Shown here in pieces: positions 1 through 5,116 of a DNA stretch of 5,116 nucleotides; position 1 is the stretch's first letter, and every line of letters begins with the position of its first letter. Source of the stretch: Anaerolineales bacterium UBA5069 (GTDB lineage Bacteria > Chloroflexota > Anaerolineae > Caldilineales > Caldilineaceae). Below the pieces are notes generated by a model, which searched no databases, was not told the origin of the DNA, and saw nothing but the letters and a program-made list of their open reading frames with translations. Location of the stretch: assembly GCA_002415895.1 (NCBI GenBank), contig DIAV01000342.1, positions 3,174 to 8,289 of the forward strand, in the 5' to 3' direction. The translations under genes and the position numbers were made by a program.

Positions 1-99
1 GACCGCGACGCCAACAAAGACGCCCATTGCCCTGCGCGAGAAGATAGCGCTCCCCATTGTGCGCAGGATAAGCCAGTAGCCAAGCGCGGCTGTTGCCAT
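1..99 (-). CDS. Possible partial membrane-protein gene running off the left edge
   Basis: On the - strand an ATG at 99-97 opens a frame that stays open to the window edge (33 codons seen, beginning MATAALGYWLILRTMG). The visible part is hydrophobic, with Trp, Tyr and Leu clusters split by a short basic stretch (SRR), as in the first membrane segments of a polytopic protein. About three quarters of its third positions are G or C, similar to the clear genes here. The competing reading is a + strand gene tail ending at TAG 77-79. That frame uses two ATA codons in 25, which are rare in the other genes, so it is less likely. There is no good Shine-Dalgarno upstream of the - strand ATG, and the frame stays open well upstream, as often happens in GC-rich DNA. 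If real, it would be divergent from mutS2. I do not recognise the family. Confidence 0.25.
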   Translation of the reverse strand, partial: MATAALGYWLILRTMGSAIFSRRAMGVFVGVAV

Positions 100-130
100 T
101 CGGGGCCGCTCAATCGCAAATTCAAGGATA

Positions 131-168
131 ACAGCGCCTCGTTGGCCCACCAGCCAACGAGGCGCTGT
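131..168. terminator. Perfect 16-bp inverted repeat, possible terminator or operator
   Basis: The left arm at 131-146 (ACAGCGCCTCGTTGGC) is the exact reverse complement of the right arm at 153-168, with a 6-nt loop at 147-152 (CCACCA). A perfect 16-bp GC-rich stem is far beyond chance and would be very stable in RNA. There is no U-tract after it on the + strand. On the - strand the sequence leaving the stem is moderately T-rich (positions 130 down to 111), which is closer to an intrinsic terminator in that direction. It lies 108 bases before mutS2, outside any clear gene. It could be a terminator lacking a U-tract for a gene left of the window, a bidirectional terminator, or a palindromic protein-binding site between divergent genes. 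The structure is certain; the role is inferred. Confidence 0.5.
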
Positions 169-216
169 GCGTGGCGCATACGCACGTTTGCCTGTTCCCC
201 GTTCCCCAAGCGCGTG

Positions 217-225
217 TGATACACT
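217..225 (+). promoter_or_regulatory. Candidate extended -10 promoter element for mutS2
   Basis: TGATACACT at 217-225 has the TG of an extended -10, and the hexamer TACACT matches TATAAT at four of six positions. No convincing -35 lies 16-18 bases upstream; TTGCCT at 188-193 is too far away. Transcription would start near 232, giving a leader of about 44 nt. The position between the strong palindrome and the start codon is sensible, but a match of this quality can arise by chance. Confidence 0.25.
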
Positions 226-226
226 T

Positions 227-262
227 TTGGGCCTGTGGGCGCGCAGCCCAAGATCTGCGCGC
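227..262 (+). promoter_or_regulatory. Two mutually exclusive hairpins in the mutS2 leader
   Basis: Stem A pairs 227-232 (TTGGGC) with 246-251 (GCCCAA). Stem B pairs 239-246 (GCGCGCAG) with 255-262 (CTGCGCGC) across an 8-nt loop. They share bases 241-246, so only one can form at a time. Stem B ends 5 nt before the Shine-Dalgarno sequence GGAG at 268 and could limit ribosome access. If transcription starts near 232, stem A would be cut off and only stem B would be present in the message. Both stems are perfect as written. A regulatory role is inferred, and short GC-rich stems are common in DNA of this composition. Confidence 0.3.
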
Positions 263-267
263 TTGCC

Positions 268-271
268 GGAG
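268..271 (+). promoter_or_regulatory. Ribosome binding site that sets the mutS2 start
   Basis: GGAG sits 4 nt before the ATG at 276. The spacing is slightly short but usable. It supports ATG 276 over the in-frame GTG at 171, which has no comparable site and lies directly beside the 131-168 palindrome. Confidence 0.55.
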
Positions 272-275
272 AACC

Positions 276-2765
276 ATGAACCCACGAACGTTGCACGTCC
301 TCGAATATGGCAAGATCCTCGAGCGGGTGGCGGAGCGCTGCGCCTTCTCGGGCGGGCAGGAACTGGCGCGCGCCCTGCTCCCTTCGGACAACCTGGACAC
401 CGTGCGCCAGCGGCTGGCGCAAACCGCCGAGGCCGTGCGCCTGCTGGAGCAGAAGGATGACATCTCCTTTGGGGGTGTGCGCGACGTGCGCGCCGCCGCC
501 GACAAGGCCACGCGCCGCGCCGTCCTCTTTGCGCCCGAACTGCTTGAAATCCGCCAGACGCTCATGCGCGCCCGCCAACTGCGCACATTGCTCGTACGGC
601 TGGAGAGCGCCTTCCCCAGCCTGGCCGAGCTTGCCTACAACATTGAGCCGTGCGACGAAGTCATCAACCAGATTGGGCGCTGCATTAGCGAGCGGGGCGA
701 CGTGGTTGACAGCGCCAGCAGCAAGCTGCAAAACGTGCGCGCCGAGTTGCGGTCGGCGCAGGAGCGGCTGCTTACCACACTCGAGCGCCTCGTCCACAAC
801 CCCGATCTCAAGCCCTATCTCCAGGACACGCTTGTCACGCAGCGACAGGGGCGCTACGTCATTCCCGTGCGCGCCGAGTACAAAGGCAGCATTGACGGCA
901 TTGTGCATGATCAGTCGGCCAGCGGCGCAACGCTCTTCATTGAGCCAATCCGTGTGGTGCAGCAGAACAACGCCGTGCGCGAGTGGGAGCTGGAGGAAGA
1001 GCGCGAGGTGCGCCGCATCCTCACCGAGCTGACCGAGCTTGTGGCCGACGAAGCGGATTACATTCGCCGCAACGCCGAAATTCTGGCCGAACTCGATTTT
1101 GTCTTCGCGCGCGCCCGTTATGCGCTTGACACCGACTGCACCCTGCCCGAAGTCATGGGTTTTCGCACTGTCAAGCAGCCGCTCGCGCCGCGCACTGCGC
1201 ACAACGACGGCGCGCAGCAGAACGGGGCCGTTGAAGCGGTCTTTCACCCGGGCACAGTCATCGACCTGCGCCGCGCCCGCCATCCCCTGCTGGACCCGAA
1301 AACGGTTGTCCCTGTTGATATTTACCTTGACGACGAGACATTTCTCGTCGTGGTCACAGGCCCCAATACGGGCGGCAAGACAGTCGCGCTCAAAACGGTG
1401 GGCCTGCTGGCGCTCATGGCGCAGTCGGGGCTTATGCTCCCCACCGATCAGGGCTCCAGGCTGAGTGTTTTCGAGGGCATCTACGCCGACATCGGCGACG
1501 AGCAGTCCATTGAGCAGAGCCTGAGCACCTTCTCCAGCCACCTCACCAACATTATTGAACTGCTGGACGAGGCAGACCCGCACACCCTCGTACTGCTGGA
1601 CGAACTGGGCGCGGGCACGGACCCCGACGAAGGCTCGGCGCTGGCGATTGCACTGCTCGAAAACCTGCGCGGGCGCGGCATTACCACCTTCGCCACCACG
1701 CACTACAGCGATCTCAAGCTCTATGCCCATAACACGCCTGGCGTCACGAATGCCTCGGTGGAGTTCAACGTGGAGACGCTCAGCCCAACCTATGAGCTCA
1801 GTATTGGCCTGCCGGGCCGATCCAACGCGCTGACGATTGCGCGCCGCCTGGGGCTGAACCCGGCGATTGTGGACCGCGCCGAAGCCATGGTGCGCCCCGA
1901 CCAACTTGAGGCCGACCAGTTGCTGGCCGACATCAAGCGCGCCCGGATGGAAGCGCTGACGGCAGCGGAGCGCGCCCGAGCGCGCGAGCGCCAATCGCAA
2001 TTGCTGGAGAGCGATCTGCGCTATCAACTCGCCTCCATCGAAGAGGCGCGCCGCACAGTAATTGCCGAGGCGCGCGGCCTTATGGAGACCGAAGTGGCCG
2101 AGCTGCGCGCCGAGCTTGACCAAATGCGGCGCACCATGCGCTCCACACCCTTCGGCACAGGCGGCGCGGCGGGCGCAAACGCGCCCACGCACGATGACTT
2201 CCTCAACCGCGCGCAGCAGGAACTTAACCGCCGCAGCCGCCAGGAGAGCCAGATTGAGCGGCGCGTGGTGATGCCCGGGCGCAGCGAAGAGCGCCTGGCC
2301 GGTGCAATTGAAGTAGGCGACCGCGTCTTTGTGCCCAGCCTGCAGGCGGGGGGCAATGTGCTTGCCATCTATGAGCGCGAGGGCGAGGCCGATGTGCAAC
2401 TGGGCAGTTTCCGCCTGCGCCTGCCCGTCAAACGTCTTGAATTGCGCCAGAAGGCCACGCGTGACGATGGCGCGGAACGTGTTACACTCCACGCCAGCAA
2501 TCTCTCTGTTGAGAGCCCCGGCATGGAGCTTGATCTGCGCGGCGTGCGCGTGGATGAAGGTTTGGATCGGCTCGAGCGCTATTTGAACCAGGCGGCGCGC
2601 GCGCGCCTGCCCTTTGTGCGCATTATTCATGGGCGCGGCACGGGCGCAATGCGCAGCGCCGTGCGCGATGCGCTGGCTGCGCATCCTTTCGTCGGCTCCA
2701 GCCGCCCCGGCGAAGGCAACGAAGGCGGCGACGGCGTTACCGTAGTGAAGCTGGTGACAACGTAA
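276..2765 (+). CDS. mutS2: MutS2 ATPase/endonuclease with C-terminal Smr domain
   Basis: This encodes an 829-residue cytosolic MutS2. Known family roles are binding and cutting branched DNA (suppressing recombination) and, in Bacillus, splitting collided ribosomes. Residues 1-340 are the core/lever region. The ATPase follows: Walker A GPNTGGKT at 362-369, the STFSSHLTN signature-like segment at 417-425, Walker B LVLLDELG at 438-445 (Asp442, Glu443), and the switch motif TTHY at 474-477. A helical, Arg/Glu/Ala-rich coiled-coil stretch spans about 540-665. A small beta (KOW-like) segment lies near 679-720. The Smr nuclease has LDLRG at 752-756 and HGRGTG at 785-790, so both nuclease motifs are intact. 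There is no MutS mismatch-recognition domain, as expected for MutS2. Length is slightly above the usual 780-800, partly from a variable linker at about 300-325. The start is ATG 276, because the conserved N-terminus MNPRTLHVLEY begins there; the longer GTG form adds 35 residues unlike the family. The frame is intact. Confidence 0.97.
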   Translation: MNPRTLHVLEYGKILERVAERCAFSGGQELARALLPSDNLDTVRQRLAQTAEAVRLLEQKDDISFGGVRDVRAAADKATRRAVLFAPELLEIRQTLMRARQLRTLLVRLESAFPSLAELAYNIEPCDEVINQIGRCISERGDVVDSASSKLQNVRAELRSAQERLLTTLERLVHNPDLKPYLQDTLVTQRQGRYVIPVRAEYKGSIDGIVHDQSASGATLFIEPIRVVQQNNAVREWELEEEREVRRILTELTELVADEADYIRRNAEILAELDFVFARARYALDTDCTLPEVMGFRTVKQPLAPRTAHNDGAQQNGAVEAVFHPGTVIDLRRARHPLLDPKTVVPVDIYLDDETFLVVVTGPNTGGKTVALKTVGLLALMAQSGLMLPTDQGSRLSVFEGIYADIGDEQSIEQSLSTFSSHLTNIIELLDEADPHTLVLLDELGAGTDPDEGSALAIALLENLRGRGITTFATTHYSDLKLYAHNTPGVTNASVEFNVETLSPTYELSIGLPGRSNALTIARRLGLNPAIVDRAEAMVRPDQLEADQLLADIKRARMEALTAAERARARERQSQLLESDLRYQLASIEEARRTVIAEARGLMETEVAELRAELDQMRRTMRSTPFGTGGAAGANAPTHDDFLNRAQQELNRRSRQESQIERRVVMPGRSEERLAGAIEVGDRVFVPSLQAGGNVLAIYEREGEADVQLGSFRLRLPVKRLELRQKATRDDGAERVTLHASNLSVESPGMELDLRGVRVDEGLDRLERYLNQAARARLPFVRIIHGRGTGAMRSAVRDALAAHPFVGSSRPGEGNEGGDGVTVVKLVTT

Positions 2766-2769
2766 ATGC

Positions 2770-2886
2770 TCGGGTGGTCGGGTGGACGGGTGTCGGGTGT
2801 CGCAGCAACAATGGCTGTTCGCGATATCCGCCGCTCTACACCCGACACCCGACCACCCGACACCCGACCACCCGACACCCGACACC
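2770..2886. repeat. Inverted heptamer repeat element forming a ~31-bp hairpin
   Basis: The left half (2770-2802) carries TCGGGTG at 2770, 2778 and 2793 plus ACGGGTG at 2786, with an extra G after the first two. The right half (2839-2886) carries six copies of the complement CACCCGA at 2839, 2846, 2854, 2861, 2869 and 2876, then a partial CACC. The halves pair as 2792-2802 with 2843-2853, 2787-2791 with 2855-2859, and 2770-2784 with 2861-2875. That is 31 base pairs with one bulge and one small internal loop, around a 40-nt unrelated loop (2803-2842). The element starts 5 nt after the mutS2 stop and ends 11 nt before the glycosyltransferase Shine-Dalgarno. In RNA it should be very stable, so termination, attenuation or 3'-end protection of the mutS2 message is plausible. 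There is no U-tract. It could also be one copy of a dispersed genomic repeat family. Confidence 0.9.
2839..2883. repeat. Three perfect 15-bp tandem repeats
   Basis: CACCCGACACCCGAC occurs three times in direct contact at 2839-2853, 2854-2868 and 2869-2883. Each 15-mer is two CACCCGA heptamers plus one C. This second-order period suggests expansion by slippage or unequal exchange of a 15-bp unit. Copy number may therefore vary between strains. It forms the right arm of the larger inverted element. Confidence 0.9.
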
Positions 2887-2896
2887 TGCAGTCTTT

Positions 2897-2901
2897 GAGG
2901 A
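2897..2901 (+). promoter_or_regulatory. Ribosome binding site of the glycosyltransferase
   Basis: GAGGA lies 6 nt before the ATG at 2908. It is the clearest Shine-Dalgarno in the window and fixes the glycosyltransferase start. It is 11 nt beyond the end of the heptamer hairpin, so the fold should not cover it directly. Confidence 0.65.
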
Positions 2902-2907
2902 CCCTGC

Positions 2908-3885
2908 ATGACCCAACCTCCCGCCCTACTTGTGTGCAGCGTAGGTGTGACCGCCTACAACGAGCAAGAAAACATTGGCCCGCTGCTGGCCGCCCTGCTT
3001 GATCAGCATCTCCATCGTGTGGAGATTGGCGAGATCATTGTCGTTGCCAGCGCCTGCACTGACCGCACCGTGCCCATTGTGCGCGAGTATATGGCGCGCG
3101 ACGCACGCGTCAAGCTCATTGAGCAAGCACGGCGCGAGGGCAAGACCAGCGCCGTCAACCTCTTCCTCAAGGCCTCGCAGCACGATATTTGCGTGCTGGA
3201 GAGCGGCGACACGCTGCCCCACGAGTACGCCGTGGAGCATCTTGTGCGCATGTTTGATGATCCCACAGTGGGCATGGTGGGCGCGCAAAAGGTAGCCGTC
3301 AACACGCCCGATCACATCATCGGCCTACTCAGCCACCTGCGCCTGCGCATGGAGCATGAGCTTTGCCTCGAGATTCCGCGCCTGGGCGAGATGATCGCCT
3401 TCCGCAAGGTCTTTGATGGCATTCCCCACGATGTGGCCATGGATGAGGCGTTTGTCGAGGCGCTGGTCGTGCGCCACGGTATGCAGGTTAAATATGCGCC
3501 CGATGCCATTGTCTACAATACAGGCCCCGAAAGCATTCCCGACTTCATTCGCCAGCGGCGGCGCAACCATGCCGGGCACCTCTACCTCAAGCACAAATAT
3601 GGCTATGCCGTGAGCAGCATTCAGAACCGGCGTGTGGCACGCGTGGCCTTCAAGGAGTTCTGGGGCATTGTGCAACTGGTGTGGGTGCTGGGGCTGCTGG
3701 CCTTCATTGAGGGGTACAGCCGCGTCATGGGCTGGTATGACTTCGCCATCAAGCGCGATCGCCATGTAGTGTGGGATATGGCGTGGTCGCAGAAGCAGAA
3801 TGTGCATGAAGTGCGCGCCGCCAACAACGGCAGCGGCGACTCTTACGTTGTGCAGAGCCGCACGCAATCGGAGCGCAAGGTTTGA
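2908..3885 (+). CDS. Family 2 glycosyltransferase (GT-A fold), membrane-anchored
   Basis: The 325-residue protein is predicted to move a sugar from a nucleotide donor at the cytosolic face of the membrane. The nucleotide-binding N-terminus has AYNEQENI at 16-23 and the strand-loop IIVVASACTDRT at 43-54. REGKTSAVN at 76-84 fits the conserved loop near the donor. The metal-site position reads ESGD at 98-101 in place of the usual DxD. GEMIAFR at 160-166, DEAF at 179-182 (base/acceptor site) and QRRRNH at 216-221 resemble the later motifs of cellulose/hyaluronan-synthase-like GT2 enzymes, whose QxxRW is replaced here by QRRRNH. One hydrophobic segment at about 252-270 could span or enter the membrane, followed by a polar tail of about 50 residues. 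There is no N-terminal signal peptide. Classical processive synthases have several C-terminal helices, so one-step or short-chain transfer is more likely. It precedes a UPF0104-type membrane gene. Donor and acceptor are unknown. The family call is firm, the substrate is not. Confidence 0.92.
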   Translation: MTQPPALLVCSVGVTAYNEQENIGPLLAALLDQHLHRVEIGEIIVVASACTDRTVPIVREYMARDARVKLIEQARREGKTSAVNLFLKASQHDICVLESGDTLPHEYAVEHLVRMFDDPTVGMVGAQKVAVNTPDHIIGLLSHLRLRMEHELCLEIPRLGEMIAFRKVFDGIPHDVAMDEAFVEALVVRHGMQVKYAPDAIVYNTGPESIPDFIRQRRRNHAGHLYLKHKYGYAVSSIQNRRVARVAFKEFWGIVQLVWVLGLLAFIEGYSRVMGWYDFAIKRDRHVVWDMAWSQKQNVHEVRAANNGSGDSYVVQSRTQSERKV

Positions 3886-4019
3886 TGCAGCAAGAAAACC
3901 GGGAGCAGCGAGCGGGGACCTTTCGAAGCTGGACGCGCCCAGCTGCAGCCACATGCCTTCCATCTTTGTGGATTGACGGCGCGTCTCCGCGCACCGCCCG
4001 CGGTGCCCTCTCCCTATGA
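3885..4019 (+). CDS. Possible 44-residue bridging ORF, translational-coupling link
   Basis: An ATG at 3885 shares its A with the glycosyltransferase stop (TGATG, 3883-3887). The frame stays open for 44 codons, and its TGA (4017-4019) overlaps the ATG of the membrane-protein gene (ATGA, 4016-4019). AAGG at 3877-3880 lies 4 nt before its start. The product begins MQQENREQRAGTFRSW, contains two Cys-free halves around a single Cys, and has no motif I recognise. Third positions are about 63 percent G or C, lower than expected for a strongly selected gene here. The likeliest role is to carry ribosomes to the next gene, which has no Shine-Dalgarno of its own, rather than to make a functional peptide. 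Chance remains possible. Confidence 0.33.
   Translation: MQQENREQRAGTFRSWTRPAAATCLPSLWIDGASPRTARGALSL
3979..4006 (+). promoter_or_regulatory. Adjacent competing hairpins just before the membrane-protein start
   Basis: One stem pairs 3979-3983 (GCGCG) with 3988-3992 around TCTC. A second pairs 3991-3996 (GCACCG) with 4001-4006 (CGGTGC) around CCCG. They share 3991-3992 and so compete. The second ends 9 nt before ATG 4016, where a Shine-Dalgarno should sit. The folds could block direct initiation until a ribosome translating the bridging frame opens them. Stems this short are frequent in GC-rich DNA. Confidence 0.3.
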
Positions 4020-5056
4020 CACGCCAACGCCTCTTTGACATTCTCAAGTTTGCGGTGGGGATCGCCCTCATCGCGTTTCTCTTTACGCGCCTGGAGGACC
4101 CGCGCGCGCTCTGGGCGCAGATTGCGGGCGCCAACATGTGGCTCATTCTGCTGGGGGCTATTTGTTACAGCGGCGCGGTCGCGCTCAGCGGCATCAAGTG
4201 GGGCGTTCTGCTGCGCGCTGTGGGGATTCAGGTGCCTCTGGGCCGCCTGATGTCCTATCAGTGGCAGGCTGAATTCTTCAACAACTTTCTTCCTGCCCAG
4301 GTGGGGGGCGACGTGGCGCGCGGTTATGCCGTGGCGGCCGACACGCGTCGCACTGCCGACGCGGCGGCCAGTGTCGTCATTGATCGTTTCATTGGGCTTT
4401 TGGTCTTCATGCTCTTTGCGGCAGTGGCGACTGCGGCCATGCTGTTGTGGGGGCGGCCCAACCATGTGCCCTTTGCACCCGAGCAACTGCTCTCACTGCG
4501 GCTGATTGCGCTGGGCAGCGGGCTGGTGGCGCTGGGGTTGCTGGCCGTTGTACTCATGCTGCTGAGTCGCCGCCTCAAGGGATTGGTGGAGCGGCTGTTG
4601 GGGCGCTTGCCGCTGCGGGCACGCACGGTGCCCATGTGGCAGAAGGGCGCGCGGGCATTTGACGCCTACCGCGGTCATCTGGACGCGCTGCTGTGGGTGG
4701 CGCTGGGCAGCATGTTGATTGTGCTGCTCACCAGTCTCAACATCTGGCTGATTGCGCGTGCGCTGGAGCCGGGCGGCATCTCGCTGCTGGAAGTGCTTGT
4801 GGTCAACCCAATCATTGTCTTTGTGGCATTGGCGTTGCCGCTGGCCCCCGGTGGGCTGGGTGTGCGCCAGGGTGCGTTCTATGCCACCTTCCTGCTGGTG
4901 GGTGCGAGCGGCTCGCTGGGGCTGGCAGTGGGCATCTTGCAGCAGGCGCTTGGCTACATCATCAGCATTCCCGGCGGCATCTTGTGGATGCGCGGCCGGG
5001 GCAGGCATGACGACGGCCGCGCGCAAGACAGCCCAGGCATGGACACGACTGCGTAG
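4016..5056 (+). CDS. Lysylphosphatidylglycerol synthase TM-region family protein (UPF0104)
   Basis: The 346-residue inner-membrane protein belongs to the YbhN/AglD/MprF-transmembrane-domain family, whose members handle or flip lipids or assist glycolipid synthesis. About eight hydrophobic segments are visible, near 8-24, 42-58, 121-145, 161-183, 223-247, 257-276, 287-307 and 309-325. The family motifs are present: NNFLPAQVGGDVAR at 89-102, VVIDRFIGL at 120-128, and LAPGGLGVRQG at 276-286. In the last, Gln285 stands where I expect Glu in most relatives. The length matches stand-alone members and there is no aminoacyl-transfer domain, so it is not a full MprF. A polar, basic tail (326-346) follows the last helix. 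The start is ATG 4016: an in-frame stop at 3974-3976 and no other start codon leave no upstream option. No Shine-Dalgarno is visible, and its ATG overlaps the stop of a small upstream frame. The neighbouring glycosyltransferase suggests work on a lipid-linked glycan. Function beyond the family is not determined. Confidence 0.92.
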   Translation: MTRQRLFDILKFAVGIALIAFLFTRLEDPRALWAQIAGANMWLILLGAICYSGAVALSGIKWGVLLRAVGIQVPLGRLMSYQWQAEFFNNFLPAQVGGDVARGYAVAADTRRTADAAASVVIDRFIGLLVFMLFAAVATAAMLLWGRPNHVPFAPEQLLSLRLIALGSGLVALGLLAVVLMLLSRRLKGLVERLLGRLPLRARTVPMWQKGARAFDAYRGHLDALLWVALGSMLIVLLTSLNIWLIARALEPGGISLLEVLVVNPIIVFVALALPLAPGGLGVRQGAFYATFLLVGASGSLGLAVGILQQALGYIISIPGGILWMRGRGRHDDGRAQDSPGMDTTA

Positions 5057-5116
5057 CAGGCGACAACGCATGTCAAACTGACACCACACTGGGAACAACT
5101 TGACGCGAAGGCGCAA

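Noticed and set aside
2..79. Tail of a + strand gene ending at TAG 77-79
   Set aside because: Only 25 codons are visible and they use ATA twice and AGG once, unlike the clear genes. No recognisable C-terminus. It remains a weaker alternative to the - strand partial frame.
171..275. Longer mutS2 start at GTG 171, adding 35 residues
   Set aside because: The extra residues do not resemble MutS2 N-termini. The GTG is immediately beside the 131-168 palindrome with no Shine-Dalgarno. ATG 276 has GGAG and begins the conserved MNPRTLHVLEY.
2627..2878. Short - strand frame with repeated SGGRVSG/TPDTRPPD peptide
   Set aside because: The apparent peptide repeat is the heptamer DNA repeat read in frame. 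It overlaps the conserved Smr domain on the other strand.
2839..2886. CRISPR-like array
   Set aside because: The repeat units are contiguous 7- and 15-mers with no unique spacers, and no cas genes are present.
3325..4146. 273-residue open frame on the - strand
   Set aside because: It is antisense to the glycosyltransferase and the start of the membrane protein. The composition (His, Ala and Arg rich, no motifs) is typical of a shadow frame in GC-rich DNA.
5071..5083. Small hairpin (TGTCA/TGACA) after the last gene as a terminator
   Set aside because: The stem is only 5 bp with a 3-nt loop and no T-run follows. A match this short is expected by chance.
4493..5116. 207-residue open frame on the - strand reaching the right edge
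   Set aside because: It is antisense to a clear membrane-protein gene and rich in Gln, His and Arg, as expected from the complement of Leu and Ala codons. No domain is visible.
5070..5116. Start of another gene at the right edge
   Set aside because: The ATG at 5070 meets a stop three codons later. A TTG at 5100 has too little sequence after it to judge.

Overview
The window is GC-rich bacterial DNA with three well-supported genes, all on the + strand: mutS2, a family 2 glycosyltransferase, and a polytopic membrane protein of the lysylphosphatidylglycerol-synthase transmembrane (UPF0104/YbhN/AglD-like) family. The MutS2 N-terminus and ATPase core read like Chloroflexota (Anaerolineae/Caldilineae-type) MutS2 proteins. 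That assignment comes from remembered family sequence, not from a search. There are no tRNA or rRNA genes, no transposase and no CRISPR array.

Layout. Positions 1-275 are a non-coding or gene-edge region. A weakly supported partial ORF runs off the left edge on the - strand. A perfect 16-bp inverted repeat lies at 131-168, and the mutS2 leader follows, with a possible extended -10 element and two mutually exclusive hairpins. mutS2 (276-2765) encodes an 829-residue protein with all expected motifs: Walker A and B, the switch His, and a C-terminal Smr nuclease domain. Five bases after its stop, 2770-2886 holds a compact repeat element of heptamers. They run as TCGGGTG in the left half and as the complement CACCCGA in the right half. 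The two halves can form a stem of about 31 bp, and each half alone matches a G-quadruplex motif, on opposite strands. The glycosyltransferase (2908-3885) follows with its own Shine-Dalgarno sequence. The membrane protein (4016-5056) has none. The 130-nt gap before it is spanned exactly by a 44-codon frame that starts on the glycosyltransferase stop (TGATG) and stops on the membrane-protein start (ATGA). The last 60 bases (5057-5116) show no gene.

How the parts may work together. MutS2 acts in the cytosol on branched DNA and/or collided ribosomes and has no obvious functional link to the two downstream genes. The repeat hairpin probably separates it from them at the RNA level. The glycosyltransferase and the UPF0104-type protein form a plausible pair in envelope glycan or glycolipid synthesis: a membrane-anchored sugar transferase and a lipid-handling membrane protein, possibly co-translated through the bridging frame. 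The substrate cannot be read from the sequence. The two parts most worth a second look are the heptamer hairpin/G-quadruplex element and the bridging frame.
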